64,000 nucleotides of DNA from an uncultured Prevotellaceae bacterium. Lineage in GTDB: Bacteria; Bacteroidota; Bacteroidia; Bacteroidales; Bacteroidaceae. The notes under the pieces were generated by a model. The model had not been told where the DNA came from, did not search any database, and worked only from the letters and a program-made list of their open reading frames with translations. This document shows, one piece after another, positions 56,058 to 64,000 of this stretch (positions are counted from its first letter, which is position 1; each line of letters begins with the position of its first letter). Where the stretch lies: positions 1 through 64,000 of the forward strand of contig CACWNV010000005.1 of assembly GCA_902762325.1 (NCBI GenBank), read 5' to 3'. The position numbers and the translations under genes are program-made.

Positions 56058-57530
56058 TTATTTATTTCTCTCTTTCCACAGTTTGCTCATATCTTCCAGT
56101 GTCTTGCCCTTGGTCTCAGGAACAAGTTTCCAGACGAAGACTGCTGCAATGATACAGATGATGCCGTAGAGGCCGTAGGTGAACCAGTGACCGAAGTCAT
56201 CGCCTTCTGTGAGGTGCATGTTGAACATTGGCACGAAGGTAGATGAAACGATGAAGTTGAAAATCCACTGGAATGCTACAGCAATGGCGACAGCTGCACC
56301 ACGGATGGTGTTCGGGAAGATCTCTGCGATGAGCACCCATGTGATGGGACCCCAAGAGAACATGAACGAAGCGCTATAGACCATGATGCTGATGGCGGTA
56401 ATCAGTTCCATTCCTGCATGGCCGAAGGTGACGGCTACACCGAAGGCACCGAGTGCCATTCCCAGTGATCCACAGATGAGCAGCGGTTTACGTCCCCACT
56501 TTTCAACAGTGAAGATTGCAACGAGTGTGAAGAGAATATTGATGATACCCATGAAGACGGTAACCATCATCGGGTCTTCCATACCCATGTCACCGAAGAT
56601 ACGCGGAGCATAGTAGAGTACGGCATTGATACCCACTGCCTGCTGGAACACAGAGAGCATGATACCAATGAAGATACACATGACACCGTAGGTGAAAAGT
56701 TTCTCTGTCTTGACGGTGATCGTCTCTTTGATGTTCTGAAGAATCTGACGTGCACGCTCGCCGCCATTGATCTTCGAAAGAACGCTCAGTGCCTTGTTGT
56801 CCTGTCCGATCATGACAAGGTAACGCGGTGTCTCAGGAACGAAGCAGATGAGCAGAGCAAAGAGACCGGCTGGAACTGCCTCAGAACCGAACATGTAACG
56901 CCATCCTGTTGTTACCGTCCACTGTGCTCTGGGGTCGATGGCTGCCAGACCTTTACCCATCTCCTCGACGAGAGGCTGGATATGGTCGCCAAGGATGAAG
57001 AAGTTGACGAAGTAGACAACCAGCTGACCGAAGATAATGGCAAACTGGTTCCATGACACAAGCATACCACGAATGTTCGACGGTGCCACCTCACCGATAT
57101 ACATCGGGCAGATAGCCGAGGCAAGACCTACACCAATACCACCAATGACACGGTAGATGTTGAACATGATGAGCAGAGAAAAGGTAGGATTGCCATGCTC
57201 GAAGAACAGGAACTCAGGATCCATGCTTCCCAATGCAGAGATGAAGAAGAGGATACCGGCGATAATGAGAGAGCGTTTACGCCCGAGGTTACTGGCAAGG
57301 AAGCCAGAGAGGGCAGAGCCGATGATACAGCCGATGAGGGCACTTGATGAAGTAAACCCATGCCAGCCGTCAGTGTAAGTGAAGTCTTTCGCTTCCTTGA
57401 AGAAGGCCTGCAGGCCTTTTTCAGCACCAGAGATTACTGCAGTATCGTAGCCGAAGAGCAGTCCGCCCAACACAGCCACCATGACAATCGAAATGAGATA
57501 GGCTTTAGAGCCTTCTTGTTGTGTACTCAT
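56058..57530 (-). CDS. Sugar-porter MFS transporter (XylE-like)
   Basis: A 490-residue protein with twelve helices. Sugar-porter signatures are GGLLFGYDTAVISGA in helix 1, NLGRKRSLI in the first loop, GGIGVGLASAICPMYIGEVAP, PETPRYL in the centre, QQAVGINAVLYYAP in helix 7, WGRKPLL, and the C-terminal PETKGKTLEDM. These are the marks of xylose/glucose-proton symporters. It follows the GH31 gene by 35 bp, so import of the released sugar, probably xylose, is likely. Substrate is inferred. Confidence 0.93.
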   Translation of the reverse strand: MSTQQEGSKAYLISIVMVAVLGGLLFGYDTAVISGAEKGLQAFFKEAKDFTYTDGWHGFTSSSALIGCIIGSALSGFLASNLGRKRSLIIAGILFFISALGSMDPEFLFFEHGNPTFSLLIMFNIYRVIGGIGVGLASAICPMYIGEVAPSNIRGMLVSWNQFAIIFGQLVVYFVNFFILGDHIQPLVEEMGKGLAAIDPRAQWTVTTGWRYMFGSEAVPAGLFALLICFVPETPRYLVMIGQDNKALSVLSKINGGERARQILQNIKETITVKTEKLFTYGVMCIFIGIMLSVFQQAVGINAVLYYAPRIFGDMGMEDPMMVTVFMGIINILFTLVAIFTVEKWGRKPLLICGSLGMALGAFGVAVTFGHAGMELITAISIMVYSASFMFSWGPITWVLIAEIFPNTIRGAAVAIAVAFQWIFNFIVSSTFVPMFNMHLTEGDDFGHWFTYGLYGIICIIAAVFVWKLVPETKGKTLEDMSKLWKERNK

Positions 57531-57565
57531 TTTTAATTCATTTATTTAGTTAATAGTTTCAATTT

Positions 57566-60505
57566 TCAAAGTTGTACGCTTACCAGTTTGCCATTATATG
57601 ACACCATGGTTCCTTGCGGATTCTCTAAGTTCAGTTCACGAGCTTTGTCGGCAGTGACAAGCACCACGTTGAACCGACGGTCTTTCAGCATGCCGTTGAA
57701 GGATCCTTTGCGCTGTCCGATGGTCAGCGTGCGGGATGCATCGTTCCAGTTGATCTGGATGGTGGCATACTTACCTTTCTCATAATTATAATTGGTGCCT
57801 TCATCCTCGTAGAGTTCAAACTTGGCATCACGTCCGGCATAGACATAGAGGTTGATGAGCTCTGCGGGTTTCTCGTCGCTCCATTCCATGGCAGGGCCGA
57901 AAGGCAGGATAGATCCTTCGGGTACATAGACTGGTATGCGCTCGTATGGAGCCGAGGCGGTGATGGTCTGGCCACCGGCATAGTGGGTTCCGCTGTAAAG
58001 GTCGTACCATCCGCGCTGCTGTGGCAGATATACGTCACGTGAACGGGCTTTGTAGTAACCTACGGGACATGCCATCAGGGACGGGCCGAACATCCACTGG
58101 TCCTTGATGTTGAGGACATTTGCATCTCCGTTGAAGTCCATCACGAGGGCACGCATCATCGTATAGTCGTGCAGATGTACCCATCCAGCCATCGAATAGA
58201 GGTAAGGCATCATGCGATAGCGCAGCTGGTCGTACCAGACGATGGTCTTATAGGCGGGATGGTCTTCTGGGGCGATGTTCCACACCTCACGCAGCGGCCA
58301 CTGACCGTGAGCGCGATAGAGCGGTATGAAGCATCCGAACTGGTTCCAGCGAGTCTGCAGTTCACGCCACTCGGTGAGGTCGGCAGTCTCCACCCCTGTC
58401 TGATCGAACACTTGCTGTGCTTTCGAATAGCGGTTCTCTACAGAGAATCCGCCCTGGTCCATGCCCCAGAAAGGCAGTCCGGTGATACAGTAGTTCAGTC
58501 CGGCGGTAATCTGTGAGCGCAGGTCTTCCCAGCGTGTGCCTATGTCACCACTCCATGTGGCGGTGCTGTAACGCTGTTCGCCGGCGAATCCGCTACGAGT
58601 GAGCAGGAAGACACGCTGGTTTGGGTTCACGCTACGTTGTCCGTTATAGATTGCATCGGCATTCACGATACTGTAGGCATTGAAGTATTCAGTTGACGAA
58701 CCAAGGGCAGTAGGTCCGCTGAGAGCCTTGCGATACCACATAGGTGTGCAGTCGCGCACGTTAGGCTCAGAAGCATCCATCCACCAGGCATCGATGCCGA
58801 ATTTGTATTTCGCATAGAGATTCTCGTTCATCTGCCGCCAGAACATCTTGCGGGCACCACCATCGTATGCGTCGTAGAACGAGCCGCGGTAGCCGAGCCA
58901 GTCGTGAATGTCGTCCTTGATGGCCTGATGATACATCCATCCCTTCGCATCCAGTTCCTTGTAGTTGTCGACCGTGTCATAGAACTTCGGCCAGACAGAG
59001 ATCATGAAACGTCCGTTCAGGGCATGGACAGAGTCGAGCATAGCCTGTGGGTTGGGGAAGCGTGTTGCCTCGAAAGTATGGTCGCCCCAGTTTTCCAGTT
59101 TCCAGTAGTTCCAGTCCTGTACGATGTTGTCAACAGGGATATGACGTTTGCGGAATTCGGCGAGTGTCTCCTCTATCTCCTGTGAACTCTTGTAGCGTTC
59201 GCGACTCTGCCAGAAGCCCAACACCCATTTCGGGTAGACGGGCGATTTACCTGTGAGCGTGCGGTAGCCGGAGATGATCTCGTCCATGGAAGGACCTGCA
59301 ATGAAGTAGTAGTCCATGTCCTTTGTCATCTCGCTCCAGATGGAGAGGCGGTTCTGTTCCTCTTCGGTTTGTGGCACGGCAGCACGCAGTCCGCAGTAGG
59401 AGACGCCTCCGTCGGGATCCCATTCGATGCGCAACGGTGTACGCTTGCCTTTCTTCAGTTGGGCACGGAACTTCCAGGAGTTAGGGTTCCACGCAGTGCG
59501 CCAGCGCTCAGGCACCACTTCCTGTCCGTCCAGATAGACGCGCATGTAACCTGCATAGTAAAGCAGGAAGTGATAGTTACAGTCCACAGGTGCCTCGATA
59601 TATCCCTGATAGGTCACATGAGAACCCTCGAGTTGGAATCCTTTGGGTAATGCGTCAATACCCAGTTCACGTGGATGCTCCGGATTAATTTCGGGAATCT
59701 GATGTTCGAAATAGATGCTGTCTTCCTGACGGACGAGCACCTTGCCAACCTTATCGACATAGGTACCAGTCAGCGAACCAGCTTTGCCGTTCTTGTCGTA
59801 GAGCTTGAACGCGCGGTGCAGTTGCTGGTAATCGTTGGGATTTCCGAAGCGGCAGTAGCTATAGCTGTCCCAGAGGATGCCATAACCTTTATTGGAAAGT
59901 ACGAAAGGAACACTGACCTTCGTGTTATATTGGAACAAGTCTTCATTGAGACCCTTCATGTTCAGGTCTTCTGCCTGATGCTGCCCCAGTCCGTAGAAAG
60001 CCTCGTCGGCAGGAGAGTCAAACTGAGCATGCCATGTCCATCCTTGTTTCTGTTCATTGGTGAGATGGCTGTCAGCACCGATTTCTCGCTCAGGAACGAT
60101 GAAGCGTTTGAAGGTTTTGCCTTTCTGCTGAGTCTCGGCGAGCAGTTTGTTTCCACTCGCATCGAAGAACTCGATACGGCCTGTCTGTCCGTCAACGACG
60201 GCACGTACAGAAGCAGTCTTTACAACGATGTTACTACCTTCCTCGCTTACGGTATAACGAGTCTTATTCTTCTGTGTTACAATAATCAGACTCTGTTTAG
60301 CAGGGAACTGGCTTTCAGGCGTGGCCTGCACACGGATAATCTTGTCGTTTACGACCTGTAGTCGTACCTGTTGGGGGGCATCAGCAACTGTCTGCTGGAG
60401 TTTCACCGTGACAGTGTTGCCGCTTTTAATATAATTTGCAGCTTGTACAGGGAATATACTCAGACAGAGAAGCGCTGAAACAAAGAATTGTTTGGGTCTC
60501 ATCAT
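57566..60505 (-). CDS. GH31 alpha-xylosidase-like enzyme with PA14 insert
   Basis: A 979-residue secreted enzyme. It has a signal peptide (residues 1-22) and a GH31 N-terminal beta domain. A PA14-like insert spans about 285-378 (GYIEAPVDCNYHFLLYYAGYM and on). The catalytic barrel has the nucleophile at D577 in WWMDASEPN and the likely acid/base at D654 in WSGDIGTRWE. The PA14 insert at this place is known from alpha-xylosidases acting on xyloglucan oligosaccharides, which fits the neighbouring sugar porter. It probably works in the periplasm. An alpha-glucosidase role is the main alternative. A -7 box lies 37 bp before its ATG. Confidence 0.92.
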   Translation of the reverse strand: MMRPKQFFVSALLCLSIFPVQAANYIKSGNTVTVKLQQTVADAPQQVRLQVVNDKIIRVQATPESQFPAKQSLIIVTQKNKTRYTVSEEGSNIVVKTASVRAVVDGQTGRIEFFDASGNKLLAETQQKGKTFKRFIVPEREIGADSHLTNEQKQGWTWHAQFDSPADEAFYGLGQHQAEDLNMKGLNEDLFQYNTKVSVPFVLSNKGYGILWDSYSYCRFGNPNDYQQLHRAFKLYDKNGKAGSLTGTYVDKVGKVLVRQEDSIYFEHQIPEINPEHPRELGIDALPKGFQLEGSHVTYQGYIEAPVDCNYHFLLYYAGYMRVYLDGQEVVPERWRTAWNPNSWKFRAQLKKGKRTPLRIEWDPDGGVSYCGLRAAVPQTEEEQNRLSIWSEMTKDMDYYFIAGPSMDEIISGYRTLTGKSPVYPKWVLGFWQSRERYKSSQEIEETLAEFRKRHIPVDNIVQDWNYWKLENWGDHTFEATRFPNPQAMLDSVHALNGRFMISVWPKFYDTVDNYKELDAKGWMYHQAIKDDIHDWLGYRGSFYDAYDGGARKMFWRQMNENLYAKYKFGIDAWWMDASEPNVRDCTPMWYRKALSGPTALGSSTEYFNAYSIVNADAIYNGQRSVNPNQRVFLLTRSGFAGEQRYSTATWSGDIGTRWEDLRSQITAGLNYCITGLPFWGMDQGGFSVENRYSKAQQVFDQTGVETADLTEWRELQTRWNQFGCFIPLYRAHGQWPLREVWNIAPEDHPAYKTIVWYDQLRYRMMPYLYSMAGWVHLHDYTMMRALVMDFNGDANVLNIKDQWMFGPSLMACPVGYYKARSRDVYLPQQRGWYDLYSGTHYAGGQTITASAPYERIPVYVPEGSILPFGPAMEWSDEKPAELINLYVYAGRDAKFELYEDEGTNYNYEKGKYATIQINWNDASRTLTIGQRKGSFNGMLKDRRFNVVLVTADKARELNLENPQGTMVSYNGKLVSVQL

Positions 60506-60542
60506 TATTGTGATTTAGTGAATTTGTTATGCTTTCAGCCCA

Positions 60543-60550
60543 CAAAGTTA
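60543..60550 (-). promoter_or_regulatory. Bacteroidota -7 box for the GH31-transporter pair
   Basis: Minus-strand TAACTTTG followed by TGGGC, about 37 bp before the GH31 ATG. The -33 position shows no clear match. Confidence 0.55.
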
Positions 60551-60633
60551 CAATTTTTCCATGACACACCACCACATTCCTTTAGAAAAGTTGCAGTCTT
60601 GCATGGTTTATTTTTTCCAATGCCAGTTATAAA

Positions 60634-60694
60634 GAAGGGAGATAGAAGAGTTCAGTCTGGCCTTACAGACAAGTAAAATCTTCTATCTCCCTTC
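60634..60694 (-). terminator. Long-stem hairpin downstream of the secreted protein gene
   Basis: GAAGGGAGATAGAAGA and TCTTCTATCTCCCTTC form a perfect 16-bp stem around a 29-nt loop that holds its own small GTCTG/CAGAC stem. It lies 34 bp beyond the stop of the gene at 60728-62422, as expected for its terminator. Confidence 0.65.
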
Positions 60695-60727
60695 ATGGTT
60701 CTTTGTCTTATGAATCTTATTCAGATA

Positions 60728-62422
60728 CTATTTGCGTACGAGTTTGTAACTCTTCTGTGAACCGTCGGAAAGAGTTACTTTCTTAATGATCAGACCTTTC
60801 GCATCTGCTGCTACCTTACGGCCTGTCATATCGTAATAGACGGTGCTGACAACCTTTTCGTTCTGTGAGTCCTTTCTCAAAGCAATGCCGTCTGTGTCTG
60901 AGACGGTGTAGGTCTGAGCCGTGTTGATGTCGTAGTAAACGATGTTTGAACGGTGCTCTTCTCCACCGCCACGATAGATCGTCTGGATTCCTACATTCTT
61001 TGCAGGTTCGAAGAAGAAGGTATAGAATGAGGTGTATATGTCATAGTTACTGTCATACCATCCGTAAGGAATCTCCTCCATGTCGGCTGTGAGTCCTCTG
61101 TAGTCATCTGGTGTGAAGATAAACGGCTCATCGTCGATATATGCCTTCCAGCTGACTCGTTCGGGCACAATGAAATTACCTTCCCGGTCTGTTGCAATGA
61201 TGTTGAACTGCAAAGCATTGTAGCCATACGCATCATAAGTAGCATTATAGTTGGTTATCTGCGGGTCGGCAGGGATGGCAGGAACTTCCTTGAAGAAGTA
61301 GAAGTGCGGTTCTTTCAGTGTGTTGAGATTCAGACGGGTGGTGTTCTTACCGGCATTCAAGGCCAGAGCGTCTTTTGTCTTGAACGATCGGTCGGCAGCA
61401 TTGTAGTCGAACACCAGTTCGTCGATGATCTCAGGCACCTGTACTACTTGTCCGCTGGCTTCATCCGTCACTTCCGTGAAGTGCTCGCCCACGAAGAAGA
61501 TGTGGTACACGCCTGAATAGGTGCCAAGATACTGGCGGCTTTTAAACACCACTTTGTCACCCTGAATCTGTCCTTTGATGTATGCACCTACCGCAAACAG
61601 ATTGATGTAGATCTCGTCACCGACAAAAGCACAGTTCACCTGATCGGCAAGTGGAGAGTCGGGGTTGTAGCTCACGGTTATCGTCTCGACCTTTGCATTC
61701 TCAGGAAGGGTGGTCACCTTATCTGTCAGAGGAGCAATCTCAATGTTCCAGTTGGTGCAGCCTTCCCATGTGAACGTCTTGTTATCGGTAGTATAGACGG
61801 CACCGATGGCATATCCTTCGCCAAAGATGGGGTCAGTGTTTTCGGCGATGCTCTTCAAGATACCGTCACGGTAGATCAGTTTGATGTCAGTGTCACCTTC
61901 GGCTTCAACGAACTTTCCTTCGCCGGTCTCCTTGTTTGACCATTGCCAAACCACCTTTGTGATATAATAATTGTAAAGGGCTTCACTTCCCTGACGCTGG
62001 TCAATAAGCTGTTTCTTGATGACGACGGTGTCGCCCTCTGCGCGTTCAGCCTTTACCCACGACCCGGCATTAAGTGTTGTGGGCAGGTTATAGATATAAA
62101 TGTTACCGTCATTGCCTTCAACGATCTTGCCTACTCCGGCATCTGTCGAGGCATCGATGATGCCGTAGAGCCAGTTGTTGAGAAAGGCATTTGAAGACAC
62201 GATAAGATTATCACAGAGTTTTCCGGCAGGCTGCTCAGTGATGACTCCCGGTGCTTTGAGAGGAACCTGACGGGCATTGCTGAAGAGTTGAGACGTATTC
62301 AACTGGGACATCTTTGTCAGATGGGCAGGATTGAAAGCCTGAGGTGTGGCCAGCACATTCTGGGCAGACACCGTTGCGAATGTGGACAGCAGGCACAACA
62401 ATAAGATGTAGAATTTCTTCAT
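60728..62422 (-). CDS. Secreted hypothetical protein with type-IX-secretion-like C-terminal tail
   Basis: A 564-residue protein with a signal peptide (MKKFYILLLCLLSTFATVSAQ). The middle part is rich in beta strands and aromatic residues and has no domain I recognise. The last 60 residues contain STVYYDMTGRKVA and GLIIKKVTLSDGSQKSYKLVRK-like features, which resemble the sorting tails of Prevotella surface proteins exported by the type IX system. It has its own strong promoter and a hairpin terminator, so it is a single-gene unit. Its place among glycan-use genes suggests a surface role but no function can be given. Confidence 0.85.
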   Translation of the reverse strand: MKKFYILLLCLLSTFATVSAQNVLATPQAFNPAHLTKMSQLNTSQLFSNARQVPLKAPGVITEQPAGKLCDNLIVSSNAFLNNWLYGIIDASTDAGVGKIVEGNDGNIYIYNLPTTLNAGSWVKAERAEGDTVVIKKQLIDQRQGSEALYNYYITKVVWQWSNKETGEGKFVEAEGDTDIKLIYRDGILKSIAENTDPIFGEGYAIGAVYTTDNKTFTWEGCTNWNIEIAPLTDKVTTLPENAKVETITVSYNPDSPLADQVNCAFVGDEIYINLFAVGAYIKGQIQGDKVVFKSRQYLGTYSGVYHIFFVGEHFTEVTDEASGQVVQVPEIIDELVFDYNAADRSFKTKDALALNAGKNTTRLNLNTLKEPHFYFFKEVPAIPADPQITNYNATYDAYGYNALQFNIIATDREGNFIVPERVSWKAYIDDEPFIFTPDDYRGLTADMEEIPYGWYDSNYDIYTSFYTFFFEPAKNVGIQTIYRGGGEEHRSNIVYYDINTAQTYTVSDTDGIALRKDSQNEKVVSTVYYDMTGRKVAADAKGLIIKKVTLSDGSQKSYKLVRK

Positions 62423-62503
62423 TTAATAATATTTTTAATGTTAATAAATAGTCTTTATCCTATTTCAAATCAACAGACAAGCAACGAACTGTCATAATAT
62501 CGG

Positions 62504-62535
62504 CAAAAGTAAATAATATTTATCATACTGACAAA
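62504..62535 (-). promoter_or_regulatory. Bacteroidota promoter for the secreted protein gene
   Basis: Minus strand: TTTG (62532-62535), a 20-nt spacer, then TACTTTTG (62504-62511) followed by CCG. It leaves a leader of about 75 nt. Confidence 0.8.
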
Positions 62536-62640
62536 CAAAATGTCTACAAATCTCACTTTAGATTTATAAATTGACAGATGAAATTCTTTCATTATTAAAG
62601 AAAAGTCCATATATCTTGTGGGAGATTAAAATATTTTTCG

Positions 62641-62648
62641 TAATTTCG
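62641..62648 (+). promoter_or_regulatory. Weak -7-like box for the lyase gene
   Basis: TAATTTCG differs from TAnnTTTG at one position and has a CTTG about 22 nt upstream. It lies 39 bp before the ATG. Confidence 0.4.
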
Positions 62649-62687
62649 CCACAAACAAATTGAAAATCATAAACTCTTATTTTAAAC

Positions 62688-64000
62688 ATGAAGAAGAAAT
62701 TATCTCTTTTGCTTATGCTCCTGTTGGGCATGACCGTAACAACTGTTCATGCCCAGCGACTGATGCAGACACTTGGTAGAGGTGTGGTGGTCGCTAAAAA
62801 CGGTGCTAATGCAACGATTACCTGGAGAAGACTGGCTCAGGATCCAGAACAGGCGAAGTGGAATGTCTATGTGAACGGAACGAAAATCAATACGAATCCT
62901 GTCACGAATACCAATATGCAGACTGCCGCTTCGAAACTGCCCGTTGGAAGTAAGGTCACGGTGACAGTCGTCAACGGCGAGAAGGAGAGTGAGCCTTCAG
63001 CACCTTTCACGGTGAAGAACTTTGATTACCGCAACCTCTTTGTCAGCATTCTTTTTGACAAGTCGCCTCTGAGGGCAGCCGACTTCAACACCAGTTATGT
63101 CTGGCCGATTGACCTTGACGGCGATGGAGAGATGGATTATGTGGTGAACCGTAAGAGCAACAGCAATGCACTTGACTGCTATGTGGAAGGCTATTTGAGC
63201 TCTGGTGAGTTCCTATGGACGGTGAAGTTGGGACCCAACGAACTGAGTTGTGCCGGCCAGGACGACATGATTACGGTGGCAGACATGGACTGTGACGGGT
63301 TAGGCGACGTCATCATTCAAAGCTCCGACGGTACCCAGTTCTGGAATCCGGAAGCTGGTGCGTTCGGATTGTTCGTCAATGGTTCGGCCTCTGCTGACAC
63401 CGACGGCGATGGCATCATCGACTATGAGACGCAGAACACGAAGAATGCACCGCGCTACATATCAGTCATCGACGGTATGACAGGCCGTGAGAAAGCTTCG
63501 GTTGAGCAGTCATACAACTCCCATTACAACCGGAATAATCGCGCAGAACTGATGGGTGATGAATACAATAAGCATGTCGGGCACATGGGAGTCTTCTACT
63601 TCGACGGCATTCATCCTGCCGTTGTGATGGAATGGCATCAGCGGAATGCCGACGGTTCCCATCATTATTATAACGGTGGATGGGCCTATGACTTCTCGTC
63701 AGGTAAGGCTGGCACATTCCATGAACTGTTCAATAAGCCGACCGGAGCACCTGCTTTCCATCAGATTCGAGTAGGTGACGTAGATGGTGACGGCTGTGAT
63801 GAGATGATTGTAGGAGGATACACGATGGACCAGACGGGCAGCGTGCTTTTCAATACGGGTATTTCTCACGGTGACCGTTTCCGTACTTCCGACATCGACC
63901 CGGAACGACCGGGACTTGAAACCTTTGCCATCCAGCAGTATGCTCCTGACATGCTGGGGCAGATTCTCTATGATGCTTCTGACGGTACACCCATCAAGAA
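62688..64000 (+). CDS. PL11-family rhamnogalacturonan-lyase-like protein, 5' part
   Basis: The frame is open from the ATG at 62688 to the window edge (437 codons). It has a signal peptide (MKKKLSLLLMLLLGMTVTTVHAQ) followed by a Fn3-like domain with RGVVVAKNGANATITWRRL. A beta-propeller then has repeated Asp-rich calcium loops: DLDGDGEMD, DMDCDGLGD, DTDGDGIID and DVDGDGCDE. HVGHMGVFYFDGIHPAVVMEW is typical of PL11 rhamnogalacturonan lyases. It would cut the pectin backbone outside the cell or in the periplasm. The 3' end is missing, so completeness and tail are unknown. Confidence 0.85.
   Translation, partial: MKKKLSLLLMLLLGMTVTTVHAQRLMQTLGRGVVVAKNGANATITWRRLAQDPEQAKWNVYVNGTKINTNPVTNTNMQTAASKLPVGSKVTVTVVNGEKESEPSAPFTVKNFDYRNLFVSILFDKSPLRAADFNTSYVWPIDLDGDGEMDYVVNRKSNSNALDCYVEGYLSSGEFLWTVKLGPNELSCAGQDDMITVADMDCDGLGDVIIQSSDGTQFWNPEAGAFGLFVNGSASADTDGDGIIDYETQNTKNAPRYISVIDGMTGREKASVEQSYNSHYNRNNRAELMGDEYNKHVGHMGVFYFDGIHPAVVMEWHQRNADGSHHYYNGGWAYDFSSGKAGTFHELFNKPTGAPAFHQIRVGDVDGDGCDEMIVGGYTMDQTGSVLFNTGISHGDRFRTSDIDPERPGLETFAIQQYAPDMLGQILYDASDGTPIK

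Noticed and set aside
59675..60361. 228-codon plus-strand ORF
   Set aside because: Antisense to the GH31 gene, no start signals or family features.

Overview
The window reads as chromosomal DNA of a gut-type Bacteroidota, most likely a Prevotella/Segatella-like Bacteroidales. Three things point there. Several gene starts are preceded by the Bacteroidota -7 box TAnnTTTG, in four cases with a -33 TTG/TTTG box exactly 20 nt upstream. Protein content fits (EpsG-family polymerase, WcfR/WcfS-like capsule start enzymes, a PA14-containing GH31 alpha-xylosidase, a PL11-like lyase, a secreted protein with a type-IX-secretion-like tail). Ribosome binding sites are weak, as is usual in this phylum. No tRNA, rRNA, CRISPR array or intact insertion sequence was seen.

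Region 1 (1-35.7 kb, all minus strand) is one large surface-polysaccharide locus ending at glmS. Reading 5' to 3' on the minus strand it holds: a galacturonate/UDP-uronate operon (galacturonokinase-like GHMP kinase, nucleotidyltransferase, UDP-GlcA 4-epimerase, UDP-Glc dehydrogenase); a phosphonate cassette (cytidylyltransferase-PEP mutase fusion, phosphonopyruvate decarboxylase, Fe-dependent alcohol dehydrogenase); pseudaminate synthesis genes (pseB, pseC, pseF, two acetyltransferases, pseI, no pseG) split by a three-gene toxin-antitoxin-SecB-like-chaperone module; a flippase; a complete GDP-D,D-heptose pathway (hddA, gmhA, hddC-gmhB fusion); an EpsG-type polymerase; several glycosyltransferases; and a block for a 4-amino-dideoxy sugar with a PglC/WcfS-like initiating transferase. 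That last block also carries an unusual PLP decarboxylase and ATP-grasp ligase pair. Together these predict a highly charged capsule or O-antigen-like polymer. A decayed second copy of the phosphonate alcohol dehydrogenase lies at 7.4-7.65 kb.

Region 2 (36.2-49.3 kb, minus strand) is a tightly packed six-gene operon: a SpoIIE-type phosphatase fused to a histidine-kinase-like ATPase, a STAS protein, an alginate-export-like outer membrane barrel, a 2449-residue NRPS with order C-A-T-C-A-T-reductase, a MATE exporter and an Sfp-type phosphopantetheinyl transferase. It contains synthesis, activation, inner-membrane export, a possible outer-membrane exit and partner-switch regulation of a predicted dipeptide aldehyde or related product. 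I regard this as the best candidate for an undescribed system.

Region 3 (49.4-55.3 kb) is housekeeping: sbcD-sbcC on the plus strand, a WbuC-like cupin and greA. Two copies of a ~373-bp non-coding repeat lie in opposite orientation at 35.8-36.17 and 55.56-55.93 kb, bracketing regions 2 and 3.

Region 4 (56-64 kb) is plant-glycan use: a sugar-porter MFS transporter, a GH31 alpha-xylosidase-like enzyme, a secreted protein with a sorting tail, and the start of a PL11-family rhamnogalacturonan-lyase-like protein that runs off the window.
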